Assembly: GCA_033549365.1 (NCBI GenBank) | Contig: JAWSUF010000002.1 | Coordinates: 186,001 to 250,000 of the forward strand | DNA length: 64,000 bases | DNA from: Acidobacteriota bacterium | GTDB taxonomy: Bacteria; Acidobacteriota; Aminicenantia; Aminicenantales; Saccharicenantaceae | Direction of reading: 5' to 3' | Shown here: positions 33,422-42,234 of the stretch, in pieces | How positions within the stretch are numbered: position 1 is the stretch's first letter | Layout of the letters: each line of letters starts with the position of its first letter | Notes under the pieces: model-generated | Seen by the model: the letters and a program-made list of their open reading frames with translations, nothing else | Databases searched by the model: none | What the model was told of the DNA's origin: nothing | Position numbers and translations under genes: made by a program

Positions 33422-34393
33422 ATGAGAAACAGATCGGAAAAACGTTACGGAGCGGCCTTCCTGGCCGCGGGTCTCGTCCTGGCCATGGCCCTGTCCGGCT
33501 CGGCCCGGGACCGTGAAACCTACGAGGAAAAATTCGAAAAGGTCGAAAGCCTGGCCCGGGACGGCCGGATTTTCCTCAGCAACCTCAGCGGGACGATCGA
33601 TGTCAAGGTCTGGAAGGACGAGAAAGTCCGCATCGAGGCCGTGAAGGTGTCCCGGGCCGCAACACAGGAGGCGGCCAGGGAGAATGCCGGTCAAGTGACC
33701 ATCGAGGTGGCCCGTGAGGCCGGGGAACTTCGCATCGAAACCAAGTATCCCCGCCGGAAGGGCGGCTGGGGGGACAGATCCCTCAACATCTCCGTGAATT
33801 ACACGCTGTGGATTCCCGACAAAGCCTCGCCTGAAATCAAGTCCATCAGCGGCGACATCAAAGTCGAAGCCGCCGGCGGCGCGGTCAAGGCCGGGGCAAT
33901 CAGCGGCGGCGTGGACATTCTCGGCGCAGCCGGAAACGTCGACGTCAATGTTGTCAGCGGCGGCATCCGGTTGGAAAACATCTCCGGCGATGTCTATCTC
34001 AAGGCCGTGTCCGGAAGCATCGAGGTGGCCCGGGTCAAAGGGTCGATTCAGGCGGAAACGGTCAGCGGCCGAGTCCGGCTCGAAGACGTGTCCGAAGCGC
34101 GGACCGTCAGGGCCAAATCGCTGAGCGGGGGCATTGTCTATAACGGAACGATCGATGCCAAGGGCCGATATACGATGGAAAGCCACAGCGGCAATGTGAG
34201 AATGACCATCCCGGCCGCGTCTGCGTTCGACTTCAACGCCAAAACCTTCAGCGGCGTCATCGAAACGGATTTCCCGATCGAGGTTTCCGGAAAGATTTCG
34301 CCGCGCGAGCTCCGGGGCGTTGTCGGCGGCGGCGGAGCGGATATCAAGCTTTCGTCGTTCAGCGGCAACATCGAGCTCCGTAAAAACAACTAA
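33422..34393 (+). CDS. exported DUF4097-type beta-solenoid protein
   Basis: A 323-residue protein with a signal peptide (about residues 1-29). The mature part repeats short units with SG turns: SISGDIKVE, AISGGVDIL, VVSGGIRLE, ISGDVYLKAVSGSIEVA, TVSGRVRLE, SLSGGIVY, SFSGNIELR, spaced about 18-20 residues. This is the DUF4097 (putative adhesin-like) fold, a right-handed beta-solenoid. Such genes often sit behind ECF sigma and zinc-finger anti-sigma genes, but their role is not settled. ATG at 33422 has GGAGG five bases upstream. A strong terminator follows 25 bases after the stop. Confidence 0.85.
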   Translation: MRNRSEKRYGAAFLAAGLVLAMALSGSARDRETYEEKFEKVESLARDGRIFLSNLSGTIDVKVWKDEKVRIEAVKVSRAATQEAARENAGQVTIEVAREAGELRIETKYPRRKGGWGDRSLNISVNYTLWIPDKASPEIKSISGDIKVEAAGGAVKAGAISGGVDILGAAGNVDVNVVSGGIRLENISGDVYLKAVSGSIEVARVKGSIQAETVSGRVRLEDVSEARTVRAKSLSGGIVYNGTIDAKGRYTMESHSGNVRMTIPAASAFDFNAKTFSGVIETDFPIEVSGKISPRELRGVVGGGGADIKLSSFSGNIELRKNN

Positions 34394-34417
34394 CATCTTT
34401 ACCGAAGTCTCAGAGCC

Positions 34418-34454
34418 GGCGCGCAGTTCCCGTTCGGGGCTGCGCGCCTTTTTT
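34418..34454 (+). terminator. intrinsic terminator of the ECF sigma operon
   Basis: Perfect stem GGCGCGCAG (34418-34426) with CTGCGCGCC (34440-34448), a 13-base loop and six T residues directly after (34449-34454). This is the clearest terminator in the window. Confidence 0.88.
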
Positions 34455-34509
34455 ATTTATAGCCCGGTTATCGTATAATAGCCCGCCTGCCGCCCAAACG
34501 GCGGGACAC

Positions 34510-34644
34510 ATGACCGGAGCGCTTGTTTTCCCGGCCCTCGGCCAATATGTCGGGCTGCCTGCGGTTTTCCTTGTGAGCGGTGCGCTTCTCCTGGCCAATG
34601 CCGTCTTCGGACTGTTTGTTTTTCGAAACGACCGCTACGATTGA
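34510..34644 (+). CDS. possible 44-residue hydrophobic small protein
   Basis: A short open frame in the 319-bp stretch between the terminator and the YgiQ-like gene. The product is mostly one or two hydrophobic helices (VFLVSGALLLANAVFGLFVF) and ends in a charged tail, RNDRYD. It resembles the last helices of an MFS transporter, so it may be a remnant instead of a gene. A TATAAT lies at about 34481, upstream of the ATG, but the ribosome site is weak. Rate as tentative. Confidence 0.3.
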   Translation: MTGALVFPALGQYVGLPAVFLVSGALLLANAVFGLFVFRNDRYD

Positions 34645-34660
34645 CCCTCCAAATGCCCTG

Positions 34661-34689
34661 CACCCGGCCGCCTTTTTGTGGGCCGGGTG
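34661..34689 (+). promoter_or_regulatory. hairpin in the leader of the YgiQ-like gene
   Basis: Perfect 9-bp stem CACCCGGCC / GGCCGGGTG with an 11-base loop, 23 bases before the ATG at 34713. No T-run follows, so it is not a standard terminator. It could be a leader structure affecting translation or RNA life. Confidence 0.4.
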
Positions 34690-34712
34690 TGTTAAACTTC
34701 AAGGACAAGGCG

Positions 34713-36296
34713 ATGATAGCGACTTACGGTTCCGGATTTGATGTCGTTCTGGTGAGCGGCGAGCCCTGGGCCGATCATCCCTTGTCTCCGGTCGGAGTCA
34801 TCGCCCGGGTGCTGGAAGCCGAGGGCTTGAGCGTCGGAATCATCGAGCGGCCGGAATGGACATCGGCGGACGATTTCCGGCGTCTCGGCCGCCCGCGGCT
34901 TTTCGCCGGCCTGACCTCGGGCTCCATCGACAGCATGCTGGTCAATACCACGCCTTTGAAGAGGCGCCGGGAGAAGGACCCGCATGCCCCCCATGTCTCG
35001 AGATTGCCGGACCGGGCCGTCATTGTCTATGCCAACAGAATCCGGGAGGCCTTCCCCGGCGTCCCGGTCGTATTGGGAGGCATCGAGGCCTCGCTCCGGA
35101 GATTCGCCCACTACGATTACTGGGAAAATCGGGTGAGACGAAGTCTTCTTCTCGACACGCGGGCGGATATCCTGGTCTACGGCCCGGGAGAGACGGCTGT
35201 TGTTGAGATCGCCCGCCGATTCCGCGAAGGCGCTGATCTCGACGGCATTCCCGGAACCTGTGTCATCCGCTCCTCGCCGCCCGCGGAGGCGGCCGTTCTG
35301 CCTTCGTTCGAGGACGTCGCCGAGGATCCCGAAGCGTTTCGGCGAGCCCAGAACATGCTGGGGAACGACCGGCTTCTCGCCCAGGGACACGCCGGGCGCT
35401 TTGTCGTCCAATATCCGGCACCGGTCATCACTTCGGATGAACTGGACCGAATCTATGGACTGCCGTTCTCTCGGCGGATCCCGGAGAATTTCCCGCAGTT
35501 CGACATGGCCCGCTTTTCCGTTGTCACTCATCGGGGTTGCACCGGGCGGTGTTCGTTCTGCGCGCTGGCCTTTCACCAGGGTCCGAGAATCATCTCGCGC
35601 AGCGAGGCGTCCATTCTGGAAGAGATCCGCCGTTTGGTCCGCATGCCGGATTTCAAAGGTTATGTCGATGATCTCGGCGGCCCCACGGCCAACATGTACG
35701 GCATGGATTGCCGGCGGCCCTGCCGGGATGGACATTGCCTTGACTGTCCCGAGGCCGACCTGAGCCATGCCCGCCTGATCGACCTGATGCGGAAGGCCCG
35801 GGAGATTCCCGGCGTAAAGAAAGTGTTTGTCCGCAGCGGCGTGCGCTTCGATCTGGCCGTGCGAAGCCCCGAGTATGTCCGAGAACTGGCCCGGCACCAT
35901 GTCTCGGGGCTTTTGAAGATTGCGCCCGAACACGTCTCGCCCCGGGTTCTCGAACTCATGAACAAGTCCGGCGGAAGCCCGGAGGTCCTCGAAAAATTCC
36001 GCCGGATATTCGCTGCCTCGGGAGGGGACCTCCGGCAGCACCTGAAATATTATTTCATGGCCGCCCATCCCGGGAGCTCGGATCGCGAAGCGAACGAGCT
36101 GGCCCGGTTCATCCGCCGGCTCGAATCCGCCGGGGAGCGGCCCGTCGAGGGTGTCCAGGTCTTCACGCCGACGCCGATGACCCGCTCGACATGCATGTAT
36201 CACACGGGGATGATTCCGGAGACCGGAGAACCCGTCCATGTGCCTCGGACTTACGAAGAGAAGAAGCGGCAGCTTCGGATGCTCGCACGGTGCTGA
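34713..36296 (+). CDS. YgiQ-family radical SAM protein
   Basis: A 527-residue protein with the YgiQ plan: an N-terminal B12-binding-like region (about residues 1-250, including FAGLTSGSIDSML and VVLGGIEASLRRFAHYDYW), then the radical SAM core with GCTGRCSFCAL at about residue 285. A second cysteine group follows (CRRPCRDGHCLDCPE). The family is widespread and its reaction is not established. ATG at 34713 has AAGGA seven bases upstream; the first conserved residues follow soon after. A leader hairpin precedes it. The gene is followed by murJ, whose start lies 58 bases downstream. Confidence 0.9.
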   Translation: MIATYGSGFDVVLVSGEPWADHPLSPVGVIARVLEAEGLSVGIIERPEWTSADDFRRLGRPRLFAGLTSGSIDSMLVNTTPLKRRREKDPHAPHVSRLPDRAVIVYANRIREAFPGVPVVLGGIEASLRRFAHYDYWENRVRRSLLLDTRADILVYGPGETAVVEIARRFREGADLDGIPGTCVIRSSPPAEAAVLPSFEDVAEDPEAFRRAQNMLGNDRLLAQGHAGRFVVQYPAPVITSDELDRIYGLPFSRRIPENFPQFDMARFSVVTHRGCTGRCSFCALAFHQGPRIISRSEASILEEIRRLVRMPDFKGYVDDLGGPTANMYGMDCRRPCRDGHCLDCPEADLSHARLIDLMRKAREIPGVKKVFVRSGVRFDLAVRSPEYVRELARHHVSGLLKIAPEHVSPRVLELMNKSGGSPEVLEKFRRIFAASGGDLRQHLKYYFMAAHPGSSDREANELARFIRRLESAGERPVEGVQVFTPTPMTRSTCMYHTGMIPETGEPVHVPRTYEEKKRQLRMLARC

Positions 36297-36306
36297 CGGC
36301 GGCCGG

Positions 36307-36336
36307 TTGCGCATCCGGGCGCAGTCGGTCTATGAT
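36307..36336 (+). promoter_or_regulatory. candidate promoter of murJ
   Basis: TTGCGC (36307-36312), 18-bp spacer, TATGAT (36331-36336), 18 bases before the murJ ATG. The -35 box is a half match. Confidence 0.4.
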
Positions 36337-36354
36337 GGGCCTTCGGAAAAAACC

Positions 36355-37908
36355 ATGGAAGACATCGCCCGCGGCGTCCGCTCGTTCAGCATCGGTACGG
36401 CCATAAGCCGCGTTCTGGGGCTCGTCCGCGAGTCGGTCTTCGCCTGGCTTTTCGGAGCCGGACGGTCGACGGACGCCTTCGTGGCCGCCTTCCGCATCCC
36501 CAACCTTCTGCGCGATCTGTTCGCCGAGACCGCCCTGTCCGCGGCCTTTGTCCCGGTCCTGGCCTCCGAAAAGGCGAAGGGGAAGGAGGCTCAGAACCGT
36601 TTTGCTTCCAACGTTTTCAATGTCCTGTTTTTGGCCGCCGGTCTGGTTTCGATCGCCGGCGTATTTCTCTCTCCCCAACTGGCCCGTTTGATAGCCGTCG
36701 GCTTTGGCGGCGTTCCCGAAAAGATCGAGCTCACGGCCCGGCTGACGGCCGTCGTCTTTCCCTTTCTCCTTTTTATCGCTCTGGCCGCCTGGGCCATGAG
36801 CTACCTCAACACGGAGGGGTCCTTTTTCCTGCCCTCCCTGGCTCCGGCTTTTTTCAATATGGCGTCCATCGCCGTGCCGGTCGGACTTTACGGCTGGTTT
36901 GTCCGCCGCGGCGGCGATCCGATATACGGTATGGCCATCGGTGTCGTCGCCGGGGGCCTCATGCAGTTTCTTGTCCAGATTCCCGGACTCCACCGGAAAG
37001 GTTTCCGTTTCCGCCCCGTCATCGATTTCAGGGATCCGGCCCTGCGGCGCGCCCTGGCGTTGTTCATTCCCGTCGCCGTCGGGCTGGCCGCGTCCCGGAT
37101 CAACATCACCGTGAGCACGGTTCTCGTTACTCTGCTCGAGGAAAAAAGCATGACCTGGCTGAACTACGCCTTCCGGGTCATGCATCTGCCCCTGGGCCTT
37201 TTCGGGATCGCCGTGGGCACCGTGGCCCTGCCGCGATTGTCGCGCCTGGCGGGAGAAGGGCGGCTGGAGGAGATTCGGGAAACGGTCACGGATTCCCTGA
37301 AAATGGTTTTTGTCATGACGATTCCGGCGGCGGCCGTGATGGCCTTTCTGGCGTCTCCGATCACCCGGCTCATTTATGAACGGGGCAAATTCACGCCGCT
37401 CGATACGGCCGCAACAGCCCAGGCCCTTGTCCTCTATCTTCTCGGCATCCCCTTCATGTCCGCCCTGAGAAACGCCGCCGCGGCGTTCTATGCCTGGAAA
37501 GACGCCCGGACCCCCATGCGTGCGGGCCTGGCCTCCATCGCGGCCAACATCGTCCTCAACCTGATCCTGATGCGGCCGCTGGGTTTTCTGGCTTTTCCTC
37601 TTTCTGCGACGATTGCGTCCGTTCTGAATCTCGGGATTCTGATGGCTCTTCTGCCCCGGAGGATCGGGCCGACGGACTGGGGGCCCCTGGCCGGTTTCTT
37701 CCTGAGGACAACGGCTGCCGCGGCGGTGGGCGGTGCGGCGGGTTGGTTCTTAAACACGGAGCTCGCCCGGATTCCGGGGCCGGCTTTCCTGTCGTCTCTG
37801 CTCGGGGTTGTTTTGGCCGGTGCGGCCGCCCTGGCGGTCTTTTATGCGGCCGGACGCCTGCTCGGACTTCGCGAGATCCGGGATTATGCTGTGAGGTTCC
37901 TCAAGTGA
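36355..37908 (+). CDS. murJ: lipid II flippase MurJ
   Basis: A 517-residue membrane protein with about 14 helices. The N-terminus carries the family pattern ISRVLGLVRESVFAWLFGAG and DAFVAAFRIPNLLRDLFAE, and later GLAASRINITVSTVL and FRVMHLPLGLFGIAVGTV, all typical of MurJ/MviN. It moves lipid II from the inner to the outer leaflet for peptidoglycan synthesis. I chose the ATG at 36355, since upstream in-frame residues do not match the family. The stop overlaps the GTG start of an MFS exporter gene (GTGA). Confidence 0.95.
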   Translation: MEDIARGVRSFSIGTAISRVLGLVRESVFAWLFGAGRSTDAFVAAFRIPNLLRDLFAETALSAAFVPVLASEKAKGKEAQNRFASNVFNVLFLAAGLVSIAGVFLSPQLARLIAVGFGGVPEKIELTARLTAVVFPFLLFIALAAWAMSYLNTEGSFFLPSLAPAFFNMASIAVPVGLYGWFVRRGGDPIYGMAIGVVAGGLMQFLVQIPGLHRKGFRFRPVIDFRDPALRRALALFIPVAVGLAASRINITVSTVLVTLLEEKSMTWLNYAFRVMHLPLGLFGIAVGTVALPRLSRLAGEGRLEEIRETVTDSLKMVFVMTIPAAAVMAFLASPITRLIYERGKFTPLDTAATAQALVLYLLGIPFMSALRNAAAAFYAWKDARTPMRAGLASIAANIVLNLILMRPLGFLAFPLSATIASVLNLGILMALLPRRIGPTDWGPLAGFFLRTTAAAAVGGAAGWFLNTELARIPGPAFLSSLLGVVLAGAAALAVFYAAGRLLGLREIRDYAVRFLK

Positions 37909-39320
37909 CGGAAAAGCATTCCCTTTCGACGGCTTCCGAGGCCCGGGTCCGCCGAGCCGCGCTGCTCGTTTCCGTCCTGGCCTCATTTTTAACCCCCTTT
38001 ATGGGATCCTCGGTCAATATCGCTCTTCCGATGATCGGCCGGGAATTCCATCTGACGGCGGTTTCCCTGGGCTGGATTGCGACCGCCTATCTCCTCGCGG
38101 CCGCGGTCTTCCTTGTTTCGTTCGGCCGGTTGGCCGACATTGTCGGACGGAAAAGAATTTTTTCCCTGGGTCTCGTCGTCTACACGGCGGCGTCTCTTTT
38201 CTCCGCGCTTTCGCTCTCCGCGCCCATGCTGATTGCGGGCCGGCTGGCCCAGGGCCTCGGCGCCGCGATGATCTTCGCCACGGGCGTCGCCATCCTGACC
38301 TCGGTTTATCCGCCGGGAAGCCGGGGGAAGGCCCTCGGCATCAACACGGCGGCCGTTTATCTCGGACTCTCGTTGGGGCCCGTTCTCGGCGGCTTTCTTG
38401 TCCAGAATTTCGGCTGGCGAAGCATCTTTTGGGTCAATGTCCCCATGGGACTGGCCGCCTTGATTTTTCTGGGAGCGCGGCTCGAAGGCGAATGGGCGGA
38501 GGCGAAAGGGGAGAGGTTCGACGTTTGGGGGGCGGTGACTTACGGCCTCGGTCTGGCCGCCTTCATGTACGGCTTTTCCCGCCTGCCGTCGTGGCCGGCC
38601 GCCCTGCTGGCGGCGGCCGGGATCATGCTTCTGGCCGCCTTCGCCGTTTGGGAAACGCGAACGACGGCGCCGCTGCTCGATGTCCGCCTTTTTCTGCAAA
38701 ACCGGGTCTTCGCCTTTTCCAATCTGGCCGCTCTCATCAACTACAGCGCCACGTATGCCGCCGGTTTCCTGCTGAGCCTGTATCTGCAGTATAACCTCGG
38801 CTTCGGTCCCCAGGCGGCGGGATTGATCCTCATCATCCGTCCGCTCATCATGGCCGCCTGCTCGCCCGCTGCAGGCCGGATCTCCGACCGAATCGAACCC
38901 CGGGTCATCGCCTCGGCCGGCATGGGGCTTTCGGCCGCGGGGCTCGGGGTCTTCGCCTTTCTCAGCCCGAGCTCGTCCTTGTCTTTTCTGGCTTTCGGCT
39001 TGGCCCTTCTGGGGGTGGGCTTCGGCCTTTTCGCCTCCCCCAACACAAACGCGATCATGGGTTCCGTCAAACGACGCCATTTCGGCGTCGCCGCCGCCGC
39101 TTTGGGAACGATGCGGTTGACGGGACAGATGCTGAGTCTCGGGATCACCACGAGCATTCTGTCCGTGATCATGGGGAGAGTTCCGGTTTCCGCGGGAAAC
39201 CTCGATCTTCTGCTCCAAAGCGTTCGCACGGCGTTTGCGGTTTTCGCCGTCCTCTGTGTCGCGGGAATGCTGGCCTCCCTGGCCCGAGGCAACCGCGGCG
39301 GGGAATTCAAAAAGGAGTAA
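37905..39320 (+). CDS. MFS exporter, DHA2 (14-helix) type
   Basis: A 471-residue membrane protein. Motif A between helices 2 and 3 reads GRLADIVGRKRIF, and motif C is in LGLSLGPVLGGFLVQNFGWRSIFWVNVPMG. Fourteen helices place it in the EmrB/QacA (DHA2) group of proton-driven exporters. The substrate is unknown. The start is GTG at 37905, overlapping the murJ stop by four bases and with GAGG eight bases upstream. The next gene, a thioesterase, starts four bases after this stop with a strong ribosome site, so murJ, the exporter and the thioesterase may be one transcript. Confidence 0.9.
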   Translation: MTEKHSLSTASEARVRRAALLVSVLASFLTPFMGSSVNIALPMIGREFHLTAVSLGWIATAYLLAAAVFLVSFGRLADIVGRKRIFSLGLVVYTAASLFSALSLSAPMLIAGRLAQGLGAAMIFATGVAILTSVYPPGSRGKALGINTAAVYLGLSLGPVLGGFLVQNFGWRSIFWVNVPMGLAALIFLGARLEGEWAEAKGERFDVWGAVTYGLGLAAFMYGFSRLPSWPAALLAAAGIMLLAAFAVWETRTTAPLLDVRLFLQNRVFAFSNLAALINYSATYAAGFLLSLYLQYNLGFGPQAAGLILIIRPLIMAACSPAAGRISDRIEPRVIASAGMGLSAAGLGVFAFLSPSSSLSFLAFGLALLGVGFGLFASPNTNAIMGSVKRRHFGVAAAALGTMRLTGQMLSLGITTSILSVIMGRVPVSAGNLDLLLQSVRTAFAVFAVLCVAGMLASLARGNRGGEFKKE

Positions 39321-39324
39321 GCGT

Positions 39325-40065
39325 ATGGAAATCAAACTTGTCACGACTTACGGCATTCATACTTATGAAGTCGATTTCGAGGGCCGGGTCCATCCGGCCT
39401 CACTTTTAAATTATCTCCAGGATGCCGCGGGGAGGCATGCCCTCGCCCACGGCTTCTCGGTTCCCGATCTTGTCCGAAAAGGCTTGACCTGGGTCCTGTC
39501 CCGCTATCATGCCCGGATATTCCGATACCCGATGTTGGGCGAAAACGTCGAGGTTCAAACCTGGCCGTCGGGCCGTCAGGGCGTGTTCGCTCTCCGCGAC
39601 TTCATAATGACGGGTGCGGACGGCGGGACCGTCTTGACGGCGACGAGTTCCTGGATGATTCTTGATCTGAAATCGAAAAAACCCGTCCGGATGGACGGTT
39701 TGATTCCGGCCGAGGCCGTCCTCGAGGAACGGGCGCTCCCCGATGATTTCCGATCGCTGCCCGAAGTCGAGGAGACGCCGGATCCGGTGCGCTTCCCCGT
39801 CCGCAGACAGGACCTGGACTTCAACCGCCACGTCAACAATGTCGTCTACATCCAATGGGGGTTGGAGGCCGTTCCCCGAGATGTCCTCATGACGTCTCGG
39901 CCGTCGCGCATCGAAATCTCCTACAAGGCCGAGGCCTTTCTCGGCGATGCGATCCTCTCCGGGGCGAGGGAGGAGGCCGGCGGCGAGGGACGAACGTTCC
40001 TGCACCGGATCGCCCGCGAATCCGACGGCGCCGAAATCGCCAGAATGCGGACCTCCTGGGCTTAA
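39325..40065 (+). CDS. acyl-ACP thioesterase
   Basis: A 246-residue double-hotdog protein. The N-terminal hotdog carries HPASLLNYLQDAAGRHA and the second carries RRQDLDFNRHVNNVVYIQW, whose Asn-x-His-x-Asn-Asn pattern is the catalytic motif of bacterial and plant acyl-ACP thioesterases. It releases free fatty acids from acyl-ACP. In anaerobes these enzymes supply fatty acids for lipid recycling or special lipids; its role here is not evident. ATG at 39325 has AAGGAG seven bases upstream. An extended upstream frame overlaps the exporter gene and is not used. Confidence 0.88.
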   Translation: MEIKLVTTYGIHTYEVDFEGRVHPASLLNYLQDAAGRHALAHGFSVPDLVRKGLTWVLSRYHARIFRYPMLGENVEVQTWPSGRQGVFALRDFIMTGADGGTVLTATSSWMILDLKSKKPVRMDGLIPAEAVLEERALPDDFRSLPEVEETPDPVRFPVRRQDLDFNRHVNNVVYIQWGLEAVPRDVLMTSRPSRIEISYKAEAFLGDAILSGAREEAGGEGRTFLHRIARESDGAEIARMRTSWA

Positions 40066-40081
40066 AAAGGTTCCCGTCGGC

Positions 40082-40110
40082 TTGATTTTGTACGTTAACA
40101 CAGCCATAAT
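40082..40110 (+). promoter_or_regulatory. promoter of the GWxTD gene, leaderless candidate
   Basis: TTGATT (40082-40087), 17-bp spacer, CATAAT (40105-40110). Six bases after the -10 box is a GTG (40117), so transcription could begin on the start codon itself. Confidence 0.6.
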
Positions 40111-40116
40111 GAATTC

Positions 40117-42210
40117 GTGAGAATAACCATGGTAGCTCGAATGAGAAAAACTCATTTGGCGGTTTGGATGCTCGTCCCGGTCTTGTTGATCGCCGCCGCT
40201 CTGGCTTCGGCATCCGTCCAGAAACAGTCCCTTCCCTCTTCCTATAAGAAGTGGCTGGAGGAAGAAGTCGTCTATATCATTACCTCCATCGAGAAGGAGG
40301 TCTTCCTAAAGCTTCAATCCGACCGCGAAAGGGACATGTTCATCGAGGCCTTCTGGAAACAGCGTGACCCCACGCCGGGAACGCCGGACAACGAATTCCG
40401 GACGGAGCATTACCGCCGGATCAGCCATGCCAACCGCTATCTCGGCCGGGAGACTCCGCGCCCGGGCTGGCGCACGGACAGGGGTCGGATCTACATCATC
40501 CTGGGTGAACCGGGCGAAATCCAAAGATTTGACGGCAGCTCCGGTGTCTATGCCGCCGAAATCTGGTTTTACCAGAATAAGGAGGATCTCGGCCTCCCGA
40601 CGGGATTCAATGTCGTTTTCTTCAAGGAAGGCGGCCACGGCGAATACCGTCTCTATAGTCCGACGCGCGACGGGCCCCAGGCGCTCCTGGCCGGATATAT
40701 GGGCAGCCCGACGAATTATGAACAGGCTTACCAGGACCTCCGGGAGATCCAGCCGGCCCTGGCCAGTGTTTCCCTATCCCTGGTTCCCGGCGACTCGTCG
40801 GGGACCTTTGGACGGCCGTCGCTGTCGTCGGATGTCCTTATTCAGCGCATCGAAACGACTCCCCAGAGCGTGATCCGGGATATCTATGCGCGCAAGTTTC
40901 TCGAATACAAGGATATCGTCGAGGTCGAATACACGGCCAATTACATGGACAGCGAGGCGCTGCTGCGGGTTTTTCGTGGGCCGTCGACGGGAACGGCCTT
41001 CGTCCACTTCGCCATTCAGCCGATGAGGCTCTCCGTCAATCAGTTCGACCGGAGATACATGACGACTCTCAAGCTCAACGGCAATCTGACGGCCCTCGAC
41101 GGCCGCCGGGTCTACCAGTTCGACAGGACTTACAACATCGAGCTCACGGAAGAGCAGATTCGCGCGGCCAACGTCCAGCCCTTCAACCTCCTGGATGCCT
41201 TTCCCATTGTTCCCGGTGAGTACCGCCTGTCGCTTCTGCTCAAGAATGAAATTTCCAAGGAATTCTCCTCTTTTGAACAGAACCTGTCCGTGCCCGCCGA
41301 GGGTGCGGGTATACTCCTGACGCCTCCCCTCCTGACCTACCGGACGGCCGCCGCCGGGGAGGTCCCGGGGGCCTTGCGGTCCTTCCAGCTCGGGCCGATC
41401 CGGCTCTACGCACAGCCGAACCGGGTTTTTCTGCGCAACGAGACGCTCGGCGTCGTTTTTCAGGTGCTGGGTTTGGACAGGGAGAAACTCGACGCCGTCG
41501 GGATCCGGGTTTCCTTCACGCGGGACGGGGAGATCATCAGCGAAAAGTCCTATCGCGCCTCCCAATTTCCCCAACTTCCCAATGTCGTTCTGGAATTCGA
41601 CCTATCCGAATTTCCGCCCGCCCACTACGGTGTCCGGGTCGCTGTCGTTTCCGGCGGCCGGGATATCGTGACGTCCGCGGAAGAATTTGACGTCACCTAT
41701 GCCGAAGCAATGCCTCGTCCCTGGGTCTTCTCGCGCCTCTCCCCGGCGGCCGGGTCGGCCGTGCAGGAACTCGTTCTGGGCACGCAGTTTTTCAATCTCG
41801 GCCGCATCTCCGAGGCCCGCCTTTATTTGGAACGGGCCGCGGCGGGAATGCCGGATTCCGCCGAAGCGGCGTTGGCGCTGGCCAACCTCCTGGCGTCGCA
41901 GGAAGAATACGCCTCCGCGGCCGGCGTTCTGGAGAAGTTTCTTGTCGACGACGCCGGGGCCGACTACGAGGTCTTCATTCAAGCGGGAACGGCGTTCAGG
42001 GAGGCTGGCGATCCCGGCCGGGCGCTCGAAATCTTCGAGCAGGCCGTAAAAAGGTTCGGGATCAACGCTTCGCTTCTGAATGCGGTCGGAGAATGCCACT
42101 TCGATCTGGGCAACGCTTCCGAAGCCCGGGCAGCCTGGGAAAGATCTTTGGAGCTCAGCTCCGACCAGCCCGAAATCCGAAAAAAAATCGAAAACATCAC
42201 AAAGAAATAA
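40117..42210 (+). CDS. GWxTD-domain protein with C-terminal TPR repeats
   Basis: A 697-residue exported protein. A signal peptide is formed by HLAVWMLVPVLLIAAALASA. The GWxTD domain spans about residues 40-180, with the name-giving motif PGWRTDRGRIYIILGEPGE and the upstream IEAFWKQRDPTPGTPDNEF. A beta-rich middle part follows (about 240-560). The last 130 residues are TPR units (LVLGTQFFNLGRISEARLYL, NLLASQEEYASAAGVLEKF). GWxTD proteins are common in Aminicenantes, Acidobacteria and Bacteroidetes-like phyla, and their role is not known. GTG 40117, ATG 40129 and ATG 40141 are all possible starts; I use 40117 because of the promoter spacing. Confidence 0.85.
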   Translation: MRITMVARMRKTHLAVWMLVPVLLIAAALASASVQKQSLPSSYKKWLEEEVVYIITSIEKEVFLKLQSDRERDMFIEAFWKQRDPTPGTPDNEFRTEHYRRISHANRYLGRETPRPGWRTDRGRIYIILGEPGEIQRFDGSSGVYAAEIWFYQNKEDLGLPTGFNVVFFKEGGHGEYRLYSPTRDGPQALLAGYMGSPTNYEQAYQDLREIQPALASVSLSLVPGDSSGTFGRPSLSSDVLIQRIETTPQSVIRDIYARKFLEYKDIVEVEYTANYMDSEALLRVFRGPSTGTAFVHFAIQPMRLSVNQFDRRYMTTLKLNGNLTALDGRRVYQFDRTYNIELTEEQIRAANVQPFNLLDAFPIVPGEYRLSLLLKNEISKEFSSFEQNLSVPAEGAGILLTPPLLTYRTAAAGEVPGALRSFQLGPIRLYAQPNRVFLRNETLGVVFQVLGLDREKLDAVGIRVSFTRDGEIISEKSYRASQFPQLPNVVLEFDLSEFPPAHYGVRVAVVSGGRDIVTSAEEFDVTYAEAMPRPWVFSRLSPAAGSAVQELVLGTQFFNLGRISEARLYLERAAAGMPDSAEAALALANLLASQEEYASAAGVLEKFLVDDAGADYEVFIQAGTAFREAGDPGRALEIFEQAVKRFGINASLLNAVGECHFDLGNASEARAAWERSLELSSDQPEIRKKIENITKK

Positions 42211-42234
42211 GTCACTCTCCCGGAGGTCACCATC

